DNA of 64,000 nucleotides from Dolomedes plantarius (taxonomy: Eukaryota > Arthropoda > Arachnida > Araneae > Dolomedidae): the NCBI GenBank assembly GCA_907164885.2, contig OU015493.1:116595193-116659192 (forward strand), written 5' to 3'. The translations under genes and the position numbers were made by a program. The notes under the pieces were generated by a model. It had not been told where the DNA came from. It ran no database searches and saw only the letters and a list, made by a program, of their open reading frames with translations. Position 1 is the stretch's first letter; every line of letters starts with the position of its first letter. Positions 45,898 to 57,126 of the stretch are shown here, one piece after another.

Positions 45898-46690
45898 CAT
45901 AGGCGTAGCGTCGGGGAGGCACGTGCCTCCCCAACTTAACTTGAAGTAAATTAAAACGTTATTAGAAATTCAGTTAAAATCGGAAAATTGTAGAAAACTT
46001 TTAAGAAAGTTGATTTTTTCCCGCTTTTTCAAACTGTGAAACTGAAGATTCCGATTATGTTTTTAGCCTTAACATAGTTTTTTAACAATGATAGGATCCA
46101 TAACAAAAATTCGATGCTATATTTTTTTCTCATTTTATTGGAACGAAGTTCTTTTACGCGGCTTACAGTAGAGTGAACATAAGAGTTTTTTCTCAAGGAC
46201 TCTGTGGCTGAATGGTTATCGCATCGGACTATCGCACTACGAAGCGAGAGGTCCCTGGTTCAAATCCCCGGACAAGCGCTGGCCATTTCTATTCTCACTC
46301 ATTCTGGGAATAGCGATATATATGTAATATATGTGTGTGTGTGTATGTATACATATATATAATCAATAGAATATATATATATATATAATCAATAGAAATC
46401 TACATATTAAACCACGTTTAGAGTTGAAAAAATAACGTAAGGAACTTCGTTCCTGACGGAGTCCCCCGACCGTACAATTTTTTTTTTCATATTATATTTA
46501 TTTTTCTCATTGTATAACTTTTGAATCCTACTCAAATATCAATTCTATTGTTATTCAATTTCAAAAAATAATAATATTACATATTTTAAGGACCGTCCGG
46601 CAGTCAGTGCGCTGAGAAGGGCCCTAACTGAATTCAATTCGTGCCCCCCCCCCCCCCTCAAAAAAAAGTTAGAAGCAAGCTACGCCTATG
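45898..46690. mobile_element. hAT element with 12-bp perfect ends
   Basis: 793 bp. Perfect 8-bp duplication CCCATACC (45890-45897, 46691-46698) and perfect inverted ends CATAGGCGTAGC / GCTACGCCTATG. It is enlarged by a SINE insertion (46135-46500). Non-coding. Confidence 0.92.
46135..46500 (+). mobile_element. tRNA-like SINE, copy 1
   Basis: 366 bp inside the hAT element, with the 11-bp duplication TTTTTCTCATT at 46124-46134 and 46501-46511, the length expected of target-primed retroposition. The internal promoter resembles a tRNA: TGGCTGAATGG (A box) and GGTTCAAATCCCC (B box), about 55 bp apart. GGAACGAAGTTC near the start and GAACTTCGTTCC near the end form an inverted pair. An interior microsatellite and a T-rich 3' end follow. 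A second copy is split at 47084-50815. Confidence 0.8.
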
Positions 46691-46698
46691 CCCATACC

Positions 46699-47083
46699 AC
46701 CTTTAGATTGCGCTTCTAATTAAATTTAATGGAACAACAGTCAATCTAACAACGAGAGCAGCAAACATATCGTGCTGAGGGAAGGGGAAAAATAGCATGC
46801 CATTCAACAGGTACATACTGCAACTCTCCTACTCCTTCCTCCAACAGTTATAAACTTTTCTGCATCTAAATTACTATACGCTTTAGTTTAAATTAATGTT
46901 CCAATTTTTTCAATTTTCCTTTTTTAATCAATCTTATTTTGAGAAGTTCTAATGGACTAAGGATAAAAGACTAGAAGATTCTATTCCATAGCTATTAATA
47001 TCTTTTCTTATAATAATAATTAATATCTCTATAATAGAGATAGATATTATAATAATAATAATAATAATAATATAATAAAAATT
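46699..47083. other. Intergenic with (AAT)n
   Basis: No gene. ATT/AAT-rich near 47000-47080 with an imperfect palindrome, AATATCTCTATAATAGAGAT. Confidence 0.5.
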
Positions 47084-47215
47084 GTGCGGTCGAGGGACCC
47101 CCGTCAGGAACGAAGTTCCTTACGTTATTTTTTCAACTCTAAACGTGATTTAATATGCAGATTTCTATTGATCATATTAGTGTATTTTTGTCACGCCAAA
47201 AAGCGCAGCCCTCTT
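47084..47215 (-). mobile_element. tRNA-like SINE, copy 2, 3' part
   Basis: ATTGTGCGGTCGAGGGACCC, GGAACGAAGTTCCTTACG and TTTCAACTCTAAACGTG match the complement of 46385-46480. The rest of this copy is at 50655-50815, displaced by 3.4 kb of insertions. Confidence 0.8.
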
Positions 47216-47221
47216 TTATTC

Positions 47222-47269
47222 AACCAACCATATATTATATATATAAATATACATATATATACATACGTA

Positions 47270-47351
<82 letters not shown>
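47222..47351. repeat. (TA)n microsatellite
   Basis: Imperfect then perfect TA tract of about 130 bp, abutting the next element. Confidence 0.95.
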
Positions 47352-47354
<3 letters not shown>

Positions 47355-48572
47355 TGGTACCTCGACTTACGAGTTTAATTCGTTCCATGCCGGAGTTCGT
47401 AACTCGAAATACTCGTATCTCGAATCAGTTTTCCCCATTGAAATGAATGAAAATGCCATTAATTCGTTCCGGGCTCCTCCAAAACGCCGCAATTTTTTGT
47501 TACATGTTTTTAAATAAGAAAAATGTGCTTATAAACGACAAACATTGTATAAAAACGCAATACAATAGAATGTACTGCAATAAATTTGTTTTATTAAGTG
47601 TAATGTACAATATTTACCTTGGAGATCAGACTTGAAGACGCTGATGGAAGAGGAAGAGAAAGGCTGAACTGAAAAATTTAATCTTATTCGTTGATTTTTT
47701 ACCTTTTCGCCCCGCTGTCCTCACTTTCGCTTTTACTACCAGCTACTCTCGTAAAGTGAACGAGTGAGACACGGAAGCTGGGTGATTGTTGCATCATTCA
47801 CTGTGGCTGTAATAGTCCAGATTCTTCTTTCTGAGAATTCGAAAAACGTTTTCTCAGAATCCGTAGAAGGGGGAGAGCTTGCGATCCTAGGTCATTCCAT
47901 CCCTTATGTGGCGGCCGCATTCAAGTGCTCTGCACTGTATTCTGCGGGGGAAACCAGTGATTTATGGGCAGCGGTCTGCAGGGCCGTCCTGCACTAATCC
48001 TGTCTCCAGTAGATCTTGCCGCAGACCATCAAAGAAACAGAAGGGACCTTGGGGGCGGGAATGGGGGATGAGAGTGAAATGAACCCTACCCGACGGGTAG
48101 GGTTACCGTGACTAATGTGATGACAGGAGTCGGGGTACTTCCCTGCAGAATTCTCTGCTTGAATGTGGATGTACCATTAGACTCCATGGGGAGTTCCAGT
48201 GAGGGGGAGGGAACTGAAGCCATCTCTCTGCGAGAGAGGTTGGCGGCTGTTCGGTTTCTGAGGACAACTCCAGTTTGGGCAGAGCAAGCTGCCCCGGGTG
48301 GTAATTGTTCAGTGTAAAAATATCGGTTTAAGACTGGATAGTAATCTCAGAATAATATGTATACAATTGTATAATTATTGTACATAAAGGTTGTAAATAT
48401 TATATGCTTCTTGTGTTCTCATTTGATGAGCACGTAACAAGGCATTCGCTGCTCAAACTAGCGGTGGGATATCTGAAGCTTGCTCGTAACCCGTATTTTA
48501 GCTCGTGACTCGAAGCAAAAAATCTACCGAGAGAATACTCGTATCTCGAAAAACTCGTAAGTCGAGGTACCA

Positions 48573-48575
<3 letters not shown>
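47352..48575. mobile_element. TA-target element with CAGTGGTACC ends
   Basis: 1224 bp. Left end CAGTGGTACCTCGACTTACG; the right end carries the complement of GTGGTACCTCGACTTACGAG. Flanked by TA in microsatellite. Subterminal ACTCGTATCTCGAA occurs on both sides. This suits a Tc1/mariner/pogo non-autonomous element. The interior includes a GC-rich stretch (47860-48330) with no recognised protein. Confidence 0.75.
47860..48330. other. GC-rich insert of unknown origin
   Basis: Distinctly GC-richer than anything around it, with motifs such as CTACCCGACGGGTAGGG (hairpin) and TGGCGGCCGC. ORFs 47764-47997 and 48108-48317 have no domain I recognise. Confidence 0.4.

Positions 48576-48643
<68 letters not shown>
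48575..48643. repeat. (TA)n microsatellite
   Basis: About 69 bp of TA. The ORFs crossing it are artefacts. Confidence 0.95.
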
Positions 48644-48644
<1 letters not shown>

Positions 48645-49160
48645 TAGCATTATTGCCCGGCGTTGCCCGGGTAGATATATAGATATAAAATATTTCATGC
48701 ATTCCATCAAAAAAATACTGGGCTGCACTCCCGCTCTTCATGTTCATCTGGCCAGACAGAATGCGCTTAGCACGTGTCTACTGAAATGATATACAAACAA
48801 TAAGAAAGAAAGAAACTTTGAGCCTGCGGACCTTCGTCTTATTTTAAGGTCATTCCCAACCCTCTTTCTCCCGCACATTTGACCTCCCCCCCCCCCTCTG
48901 TCATCCTCAAACCACCCCTCTTAACGCAGCTGGTCGAGGGGAATCCATAGGGGATAGGCGCACCTCTATCGGGCACAAAAAACATTAAAAAATTAATTTA
49001 AAAAAAAACTAATTGAGCCCCAAACTTCGTTTTTGCTGATTTAAGTTTCTCGGGTCCTAAACATTAACTGTGCCGAATTTGGTCCCGGTGGGTGAAACAG
49101 TCTATGATTCTATAGCGGACAAACAAACAGACAAGCTCTTTTATATATATAAGAAGATAT
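48644..49160. repeat. Dispersed repeat, short copy
   Basis: Starts CTAGCATTATTGCCCGGCGT and ends CAGACAAGCTCTTTTATATA. It shares termini style with 11607-14146. Non-coding. Confidence 0.6.
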
Positions 49161-49258
49161 ATATATACATATATATATATATACATACACATATATATAT
49201 ACATATATAATATATATATACATATATATACATATATACATATATACATATATATATA
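49150..49258. repeat. (TA/CA)n microsatellite
   Basis: Imperfect TATACA tract providing the TA target of the next element. Confidence 0.95.
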
Positions 49259-50479
49259 CACTGAAGTGCCACTGAATTAGGGATACCTACCTAGTAACGA
49301 GTTGGGACTCCTCTGGCCTTGATAACGGCTGCCACACGACGAGGCATAGATTCAACAAGCTTCTGGAAACGTTCCACGGGAATGGCTTGCCAAATATTGG
49401 CTAAAGCTGTCCATAATTCAATAAGGTTCTTTGGTGCTGTGTGATGGCCTTTCACGCCTTGTTCCAAAACATCCCAAAGTTGCTCAATAGGATTTAAGTC
49501 TGGGCTTCTAGGTCGCCAATTCATGACAGAGAAGTCAGAGGAATGCTCATCCAACCAGCCAGTAGCCAACCGGGACTTGAGAGAGGTACAGTTGTCTTGC
49601 TGGAAAACTCCGTTACCGTGCGGATAACAGAACAGCATAAACGGATGGAGGTGATCACCCAGCAACTCTACGTACCGAATTGCATTGAGGGAGGTTGATA
49701 CACGCACCTAAGATCCCAAACTGTGCCACGAAAAAACACCCCAGACCATGATTGAGCCACCATACCCTTGTACAGTTCCAGCCAGGCATGCAGGATCCAT
49801 GGCTTCATGAGCCTGACGCCATATTCTCAGCCTCCCGTCGGCGTTAAGTAGTCGGAATCGAGACTCATCACTCCATGCTACTCGTTTCCAGTCCTCTACA
49901 CTCCAGTCTTTGTGCTCTCTTGCCCAGGCAAGACGTGCAGCCCGATGGCGAGTATAGAGCAATGGTACTCTCGTAGGTCGACGGCTCCCGAAACCCATAC
50001 GGTGAAACGAGCGTAGCACAGTCCGTTTACTGGCTGTACGACTGGCACCGTCATTAAACTGGGTGGTAATTTGAGCTAATGTTTGGCTTCGCTGGCTACG
50101 TACAATACGCCTGAGCCGTCTCTCACCACGCACTGTCAAGGCTAATTGTCCTTTGCAGTTTGCCCGATCGCTAGTTTTTTTTTCCACCATCCATGTATTC
50201 TTGGTACACTCTTGACACTGTCGACCTTGAAAATCCTAGCTGTCTGACGATTTCGGAAATTGAATGGCCCATGCGTCGCGCACCTACGATTTGTCCGAGA
50301 TCGAAGGCGTCTAAATCAGGCAGTTTACCCATACTGGCAATTCCAACAACTAATTCAGAACAACCACAGTACGCGCTATATATGCAGTTACCACAGCGCC
50401 CTCACTTGCGCATGCATGATGCGCAGCGCTATACAATTTGCATAGGCTTTGCTAACCCTAATTCAGTGGCACTTCAGTG
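49259..50479 (-). mobile_element. Tc1-like transposon 3, nearly intact
   Basis: 1221 bp between TA at 49257-49258 and 50480-50481. Inverted ends CACTGAAGTGCCACTGAATT and its perfect complement at the right. One transposase on the minus strand, with only two clear lesions. Confidence 0.95.
49291..50332 (-). pseudogene. Tc1-family transposase, two lesions
   Basis: Minus strand. The N terminus from the ATG at 50332 reads [20 protein letters not shown] with HTH residues [20 protein letters not shown], then hits a stop just after a run of nine A at about 50182. Shifting frame there restores a second HTH (LAQITTQFNDGAS, TVLRSFHRMGFGSRRP) and the catalytic domain: RVAWSDESRFRL (first Asp), VFQQDNCTS (second Asp), RSPDLNPIEQLWD (Glu). 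A single in-frame TAG lies at 49710-49708. All catalytic residues are intact. C terminus MPRRVAAVIKARGVPTRY. Confidence 0.92.
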
Positions 50480-50487
50480 TATATATG

Positions 50488-50581
<94 letters not shown>

Positions 50582-50586
50582 CATAC

Positions 50587-50621
<35 letters not shown>

Positions 50622-50654
50622 CATACATATACATATATATATATATACATATAG
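50480..50654. repeat. (TA)n microsatellite
   Basis: About 170 bp of TA with TACA interruptions. It yields many spurious Tyr/Ile ORFs on both strands. Confidence 0.95.
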
Positions 50655-50815
50655 CGAGCAATAGTCCGATACTCCGTAGTCCGATGCGATAACCATTCAG
50701 TCACAGAGTCCTTGAGAAAAAGCTCTTATGAAGGGGACATAACGCTTTTTCGTTACGTGACGATTCCTACCAGTTCACTCTACTGTAAGCCGCGTAAAAG
50801 AACTTCGTTCCAATA
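50655..50815 (-). mobile_element. tRNA-like SINE, copy 2, 5' part
   Basis: GATGCGATAACCATTCAGTC, ACAGAGTCCTTGAG, TTCACTCTACTGTAAGCCGC and GAACTTCGTTCCAAT match the complement of the 5' half of copy 1. It has about 40 extra bases (CGTTACGTGACG region) relative to copy 1. The outer flanks of the split copy are both AT-rich (TAATATAAT-like). Confidence 0.8.
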
Positions 50816-52137
50816 ATATAATTATAATAATAGATATTATTAATATCTATTATTATAATTATAATTAATATCTATTAATATCTTTTCATATATTTAAAAA
50901 GTAAACAATAGAAATAAACAAAATTAAAATTCAAGCATAGACTGCTAAATCACTATAACATAAAACATATCCTGCAAAGAAAACATTTTCAATAAAGGAT
51001 AGCGCAGAAGCTTCAGATGCCCAGAGTGCTTGATTTCTGTTTGTTTTTTGTCTATTTTAGTATAATTTTTTTTATCTATATCTGTTGGATTATTTATCTT
51101 TTCATATAATAATATATCTCTTCATAGTCCTTAAAATAAAAAAAATTCCGCAAGAGACCACACTCAAAACATCGATCTCTCTGTCAGAGCTATAAAACCT
51201 CGGAGACTGTTCAACTAAACTGAGTGACATACCATTCAAAATCAGGAACACCGTCACCATATTACCATGGTAAAGGATGGTAAATTTTAAATGGTTTATA
51301 ACAAGTTTGGAATGGTGTATAACCTGATATAAGTATAAGACGCGATTGCTTACATTAAGCATATTTTTAATCATAGGCAAAGAAAATTAACGTATATTCC
51401 TTCAATGTTTGTTATGTCTACATGAGTGAGTTAAAATATTTTCGTGTATTGAGAAAGATAAATTACTCGCGAATGGCGTTAAATAATAGCTTAAAAAGTG
51501 CAACTCTTCTCTCACAGTCGGCCAGTACTGAAAATCGTCCTTTCGATCAAAAAGATCTGGTTATCGATCCAAATGAATCGGTCGATCACACGTCCAGAAA
51601 TACTGCTTTAAGGCAGCTAGCTGCCTTAAAGCAGTATTTTGAAAGCTTAAGGTACTATTATTGAGAGAAATATCTTGGCAGATCCTCTGCTTTTAGCTGT
51701 GTTGGCCTTTAATTTTCAAATAATAATCAACCAAAATATTAAGTTTTTCATAAAACTAAAGCTTTCATTTGCAAATTTTAACATTCAAATACAACAGTTT
51801 GATGGAATCAAAGACAAATTATAATATGTATATATTATATAAATATTTGAAAGTATCTCTGGCAGTCTGTATATCTTCTATACAGTCCTAAATAGTAACA
51901 CAAGTTAAGCCTGTGCGATGATCCGCCACTGGCCTGCCCTTTCACATCCGTAACATTTTGGGGTCGCTGCTTTATCAAATCTACATCTTGCCTTTAAGTT
52001 ATTTTTCGCTGCATTGCTTCGAAAACCAGATGATTCCTTTTTCGAACGTCATGTTTTGCTTGCTATGAATTAACATCAGCACGTCAAGGACGACAAAGTG
52101 CACACTGCACGCCCAGCTGGGCGAAGCGAATTGCAAA
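50816..52137. other. Intergenic with palindromes
   Basis: 50820-50890 is a TAATATCTATTA-type palindromic tract. 50930-51060 repeats part of 7385-7560. An 80-codon ORF at 51422-51664 has no domain I know and contains the 42-bp palindrome at 51598-51639. Confidence 0.45.
51598..51639. repeat. Perfect 42-bp palindrome
   Basis: The half-site AAATACTGCTTTAAGGCAGC plus T is followed without spacer by its exact complement; the centre AGCTAGCT lies at 51618/51619. It could extrude as a cruciform or mark an inverted-duplication repair event. It carries no terminator-like T run specific to one side. Confidence 0.9.
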
Positions 52138-52139
52138 TA

Positions 52140-53553
52140 CAGTGGACGCTCGTTAATTCGAACTCGGTTAATTCGAACTTTCGGTTAATTCGAACTAATC
52201 CAAAGGCCCCAAAAAACTTGTATTGGAGTTAATGTTAAAAATATCTCATTAATTCGAACTAAATTTTTAATCACTTCGGTTAATTCGAACTAAGAATTTG
52301 ACAAAAAAAATTCTTTAAATACACACTGTATTTATTATTTTGTGTGTCAAAATTTCTTTTCTGTGTAAAGAGGCCCATGCCTTCATTCCTAGACTATTGC
52401 ATGTCCGCTAAACGTTAGTAGCTATTGTCCTTCTTATTAGTGCTAAACGGAAAAAGCAATTTTTCTTTATTCGGATCGATTTTCTTAGAATTTCAGAAAA
52501 ACTAGTCTTTACTATAGATTCTAGGGAGCTGCGTCAGTTATAACTGCAGTGCAGACAAGTTAATGTGGTCTAGTTTTTCTTCCTCATTGTGTGGTGTGAA
52601 CGTGTAAAAATTCAGGATGTCTACACGTGGAAAGTGCAAAACCCTAACTTTGGAGACAAAGGTAGAAATTTTAAAGAAAGTAGAGAATGGCGAATGTAAA
52701 ACAAAGTTAGAAGCTGACTATAGAATTAAAGAAAATGTCTTGTCAGCTAATTTGAAAAACAAGGAGTCAATTTTATATTCATGGGAAAAATCAAAATTTG
52801 CTAGAGGAAGGAAACGCATGGGAAATGCGTCCCAAGAAGTTCTAGAAAAAGCTCTTCTGCTATGGTTCCAGAATGTTAGATCTCGAAATTTTCCGATAAA
52901 TGGACCCCTAGTGCTGACGAAGGCTGATGAATTGGCAAGTCGAATGGGTATTGAAGATTTTAAATGCAGTGATGGATGGCTTTCTCGATTTAAGTCAAGG
53001 CACAATATTTCTTATCAAACTGTATGTGGCCAAAGCTCTGATGTAATCGAAGACGTATGCACTAATTTCGGTAGGAAACTGCCAGGGCTTTTCTCTACTT
53101 ACCTGCCGAAAGATATTTCTAATGCGGCCATAATGGACAAAGCCAGAATGGACTCTATTAAAACTCATTGAAGCATTTATTCAGATGGAACCTTCCTCTC
53201 AAAATGAATTGAAATGTTTATTTCAAATCGAGAAGTTGGCTGAAATATGTAGGCATCATAAACAGAACCAAACATCCATTTTACAGTTTTTCCACAAAGT
53301 GTAATTCATATTTTTAATAAAAGTTTACTTTATACTGCATATCTTCTGCTTCATTTTATGATAAAGGTAGTCTGTATTGCTTTTTAATGTTTAACTTTAG
53401 ATAACATAGTATAATATATTTTCTGGGGTTATACATACTAGGAGAGTTTCTTCTTCAGTGATACACACTTAAAGTTATATATTTTCTCTTAACATCGGAT
53501 AATTCGAACTTTTTTCTGAGAACCTTCGAGTTCGAATTAACGAGCGTCCACTG
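52140..53553 (+). mobile_element. Tigger/pogo-like transposon, DDE deleted
   Basis: 1414 bp with TA at 52138-52139 and 53554-53555. Ends CAGTGGACGCTCGTTAATTC and its exact complement. The subterminal motif GTTAATTCGAACT repeats at least four times at the left (52150-52290). It encodes an N-terminal transposase fragment only. Confidence 0.92.
52617..53171 (+). pseudogene. Tigger-like transposase, internally deleted
   Basis: 184 codons from the ATG at 52617. Residues 1-60 form a CENP-B-type N-terminal HTH (LTLETKVEILKKVENGE). Residues about 75-135 form the second, Tc5/CENP-B HTH, ending CSDGWLSRFKSRHNISY. After residue about 170 the family would enter the DDE catalytic domain. Here the frame jumps to a short C-terminal remnant and a stop at 53171, and remnants of the far C terminus (ILQFFHKV near 53290) follow in broken frame. 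It keeps DNA-binding parts but no catalytic triad. Confidence 0.88.
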
Positions 53554-53583
53554 TATATACACCTACAACATACCAGGCAGTCT

Positions 53584-54422
53584 TAGTGATGCGACATCGA
53601 TAACAAAACATCGATATTCAATATTAAAACATCGATGCTAATAAAACATCGCCCAAAAACCATCGATGTTTTTAAACATCCATTTTTTAAAACTGATTTA
53701 GTAATCTCTAACATTAATGTTGCTTCCGTTAGTCGTGGGGGGAGGGGGTGATTTAATTTTACTCTCTGATTGGGCAGGCACAAATGACAAAAACTTGGTT
53801 GCTTTGGGCTACATTGATGACTCAAAATTCTCGTTGTAAATACCGCCATGTTTTGCCTTCAAATGTCCAGATAAATTCGTGGTATTGCCAGAAGTTTTGA
53901 GGGACTTAAGGCAAATATTGCATTTCGCTAATTTGTCAGTGGTTTTGTAAAAATATTTCTAAACGGTACTTTTGAGAGGCATCTTACTGATAATATTAAC
54001 GTCAACTTATATAAAACCAGAACAAAACAAAAACTTAAATGGATGCACTCGTGTATATACTATTTGTAAAATAAAACCCCATGGAAGGTTTTGGAGTGTC
54101 AGGAACATTCCAAGCGCTCTGATTGGTTCATTGGTTGTTAATTGCCATTTGTCTGTTTGCTAAGGAATCATTCCCCCTTTTGTATTCGTCCTTTTCAGAA
54201 TTCAGACTTACATTTACTGAGTGGGAAAATTATGCTACGTGGTAAATTTTTTTTATTACGGTACTTTTTCATTTAAAAAAAACATCGAGACAACGTAAAA
54301 CATCGAGCATAAAACATCGATGTTAAAAAAACATCGGCTTCAATAAATCGATGTTTAAAACATCGATGTTTTTATAAAAACATCGATGTTTTGAAAACAT
54401 CGACATCGATGTCGCATCCCTA
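53584..54422 (-). mobile_element. hAT element with BED-finger remnant
   Basis: 839 bp with the perfect 8-bp duplication GGCAGTCT (53576-53583, 54423-54430). Ends TAGTGATGCGACATCGAT and ATCGATGTCGCATCCCTA, 17 of 18 matching. The motif AACATCGATGTT and close variants occur about a dozen times near both ends, likely transposase-binding sites. The minus strand at about 53960-53820 encodes a BED-type finger. Confidence 0.92.
53815..53965 (-). pseudogene. BED zinc-finger fragment of a hAT transposase
   Basis: The minus-strand frame reads KCNICLKSLKTSGNTTNLSG and HLKAKHGGIYN, giving CxxC with a downstream HxxxxH, the BED finger of hAT transposases and ZBED genes. Stops follow soon after. No catalytic domain. 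Confidence 0.8.
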
Positions 54423-54542
54423 GGCAGTCTTCGACCTAGGTGTCGCCCTTGTTATGAGCTCCTCGGAAAGGCGTAGCCTATTAGTGTGCTGGAAGGAAAA
54501 AGGAATTCCCAAGGCGAAATTTTTACGAGACTGTGCAGTCAT

Positions 54543-54665
54543 CAGTGTCGCACCCAGGGGGGGCCCCCCAAAGAAGTAGAAATATTGATTTTGCATTGTA
54601 AATATTTTTATCCCTTCATCTCTCGCCCCCCCCCCCCCCAAGAAAAAATTCTGGGTGCGCCACTG
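54543..54665. mobile_element. Mini-hAT, second copy
   Basis: 123 bp with the perfect 8-bp duplication GCAGTCAT (54535-54542, 54666-54673). Ends CAGTGTCGCACCCAGG and TTCTGGGTGCGCCACTG. Same family as 43790-43935. A run of 13 C lies inside. Confidence 0.92.
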
Positions 54666-54747
54666 GCAGTCATCCAGCCGACTTTGGAAAGAATCATACA
54701 GACGAAATATATGTCTATCTGGTACGCTGGTGGTGTGTGTATATATG

Positions 54748-54880
54748 CAGGGGCGTAGCTAGGCTTTTAGGGGCCTCGGGGCAAAGACGTAAATTGGGCC
54801 CCTTAAAATATTACGATTTCATATTTTACCCCCTTACCTCGGGTGCCCCGGGGCATTGTCCCGGTTGCCCCAGCCTTGAT
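54748..54880. mobile_element. Truncated mini-hAT
   Basis: CAGGGGCGTAGCTAGG at the left, then GGGCCCCTTAAAATATTACG and TTGCCCCAGCC, in the order seen in 14953-15119. The right terminus is missing. Confidence 0.6.
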
Positions 54881-54899
54881 GGTCCATCAGGAATGACCA

Positions 54900-57126
54900 G
54901 CCTATCGCGGATGGATTTTCAATAGCCCCCTAGTGAGAATATGGGACCGTACGATTCCGTTTTACCGATCCCACTGGTTCTAGGATTTTATATGTTCAAT
55001 TAAAGTTCTTCACTCTGTGCATAATTAGATTCGTCAAAAATTTCTAATTTTTATTAAATGAATTTGGGGTATTATTTTGACTACTTTTTTTAACCAGTGT
55101 GCATACATTCGGTATACCGAATGAAGGGCATATCGGTAAATAGCTCTCTAGTACATATATTAATTAGCTAGAATTTCAAAAGGGCAAAAATAAATGGATA
55201 CTTGCCTACTAATGGATACTCCTACTTTTGTAAAATTAGGAGAGAAACTTCTATGCATTTCTTTAAATACATATACTTTAACGTTTTCTACCTCAAACAG
55301 TTTTGATTTCATTTAAGAACTCAATTCTGAATACTGCCAGGCTGTCGAAGCCACTACTTTAATTGTGTGAGATATAGGTAAATAAATAAGCATATATTTT
55401 ATTGAAAATGCATATTTCTTTTAACAATGAATACCTATGAAACATTGGAAACTTTCTGTGCAGAAAAAATTTACCCAGACAAACGTTGATTCTTATAAGG
55501 GGAAAAAGAGCATATTTCTTCTAATACTCAACAAGTGAGAAACAATAAATACAAACAGACATCAAAACAGTGACAGATAGCTTTTATTCAATCAACTCTG
55601 AAAAGTGACTAGAAAATATGTGCTTAGAAAATTGTGGTTTTTAAATACAAAATTTAAATGTGAAACACATTTCTACAATAGCAACATTGAACAGGTACAC
55701 ATAAACAGTAATTAAGTACAATTTCAACTGTATTAATGAATATAACAAATATAGCAATGCTGTACAAATAACTTCTGAAAAGTCAGAGCAATGTGTAAAC
55801 TGCTGAAAATATGCATACAGACATATTTAAACTCATAAAAACAGTAACAAAAATGTTTCTGGCTAGCTCATTACTGATTAAAATCACGCATAATCATGTT
55901 CATGAATACCCTAACAATAAGATAAGAATGAAAAAATACAGAATATAAATAAAAAACTAAACAATGATATAATTGCACCGAGCTTTTACAATATTACACA
56001 CCTTTAAAAAAAGTCAGGGATAACGTCATATAAAGAGAATATCAGTTCTACAAAAATACGTCCCACAAAAATAAATTCAAATGCCCTTTAAGTTGATTTT
56101 GGTTATTTATAATCAAACACATTTAATCCAGCATAAAAATTTTAAGCAAATGTTGAAGCGATTTCCAGCTTGAACTCACATAAATATTATATTTGAAAAA
56201 GGAGAAAATGAAAATGACTGTCAATTATTTGTTTTGTAAGAAAATTTTAAATGAATGGATTTAATATAAAAACATTTCCTTATCATCTTCACTTTTGTGT
56301 ATTAAGAAAATTAGCAACATGCAATAACAGGTAGGAAAATTTTATACAAATAACATTTCATTCAAAAGTTTAAGTAAAGAATTCTTCACACAGTAAAATT
56401 TATTTAAAATGTATGATTTATTAAAAACAAACTATAATGAAAAACATTTTTTAATTAAATTCATGTATTTTACTGTTTAAAGAATTAACTCTATAATTCA
56501 AGTTATCTAATAAAATATTTACGCTATTTTACAAAATAAAACTCAGTTCAGTACACTTTAATATCTACTCAAGATTAACCATGAAATCATATAATAGTCA
56601 TGGTTTAATTTATAAATTGGGTGATCTAAAGAATGCTCAATCAGCAAAGTTCATATGGTTTTAAGTTTATAAAAATATAACATTAATTCTCTCTTTTTTG
56701 AAATAAAATAACTTGCATAGCTGCCAATTTAAAAGAAGCTCTAAATCATTTCATAGCAGTAACTATGTGACAATTAACATAACTTAATGTTAATAACTCC
56801 TTTTCTCTACTAATCTGTAATAACACCCCTGATATAAAGCTCCTATTTAAAAGGAAAATCCATTTTTTTCCTAATACTCAGAAATTATTTCTTCCTCTTA
56901 CAATAATATTGATTATATATACAAACAGAGACAATGAACAAAAACAACTAAATTATATCCAGAGCAAAAATGAAGCCTTTTTATCAAAGCACTAGCCTTT
57001 TTATCAAAGCAGTAAAGGTATGGATTTTTTTAGTCAGTTCTCATTTATTATTGAATATAATACATTCATTTTCCCAAAATGACAACTTTTTGGTTACATT
57101 ATAACCTTAGTATTTATAATGTAATG
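54900..57126. other. AT-rich, element-poor; possible ARL6 3' region
   Basis: From about 55440 the sequence becomes AT-rich and repeat-poor. It is downstream of ARL6 on the minus strand. Several AATAAA signals exist in that orientation, for example near 55573, so a very long 3' UTR is possible but unproven. Confidence 0.35.

Noticed and set aside
46196..46275. Candidate tRNA gene
   Set aside because: It has A- and B-box-like strings, but the flanking arms do not pair into a cloverleaf that I can support, and it lies inside a retroposed unit with an 11-bp duplication, so it is a SINE promoter.
47084..47517. Overlapping ORFs of 65-120 aa with Tyr/Ile runs, and similar ones at 48498-48789 and 50449-50704
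   Set aside because: They are translations of (TA)n microsatellites in several frames and both strands.
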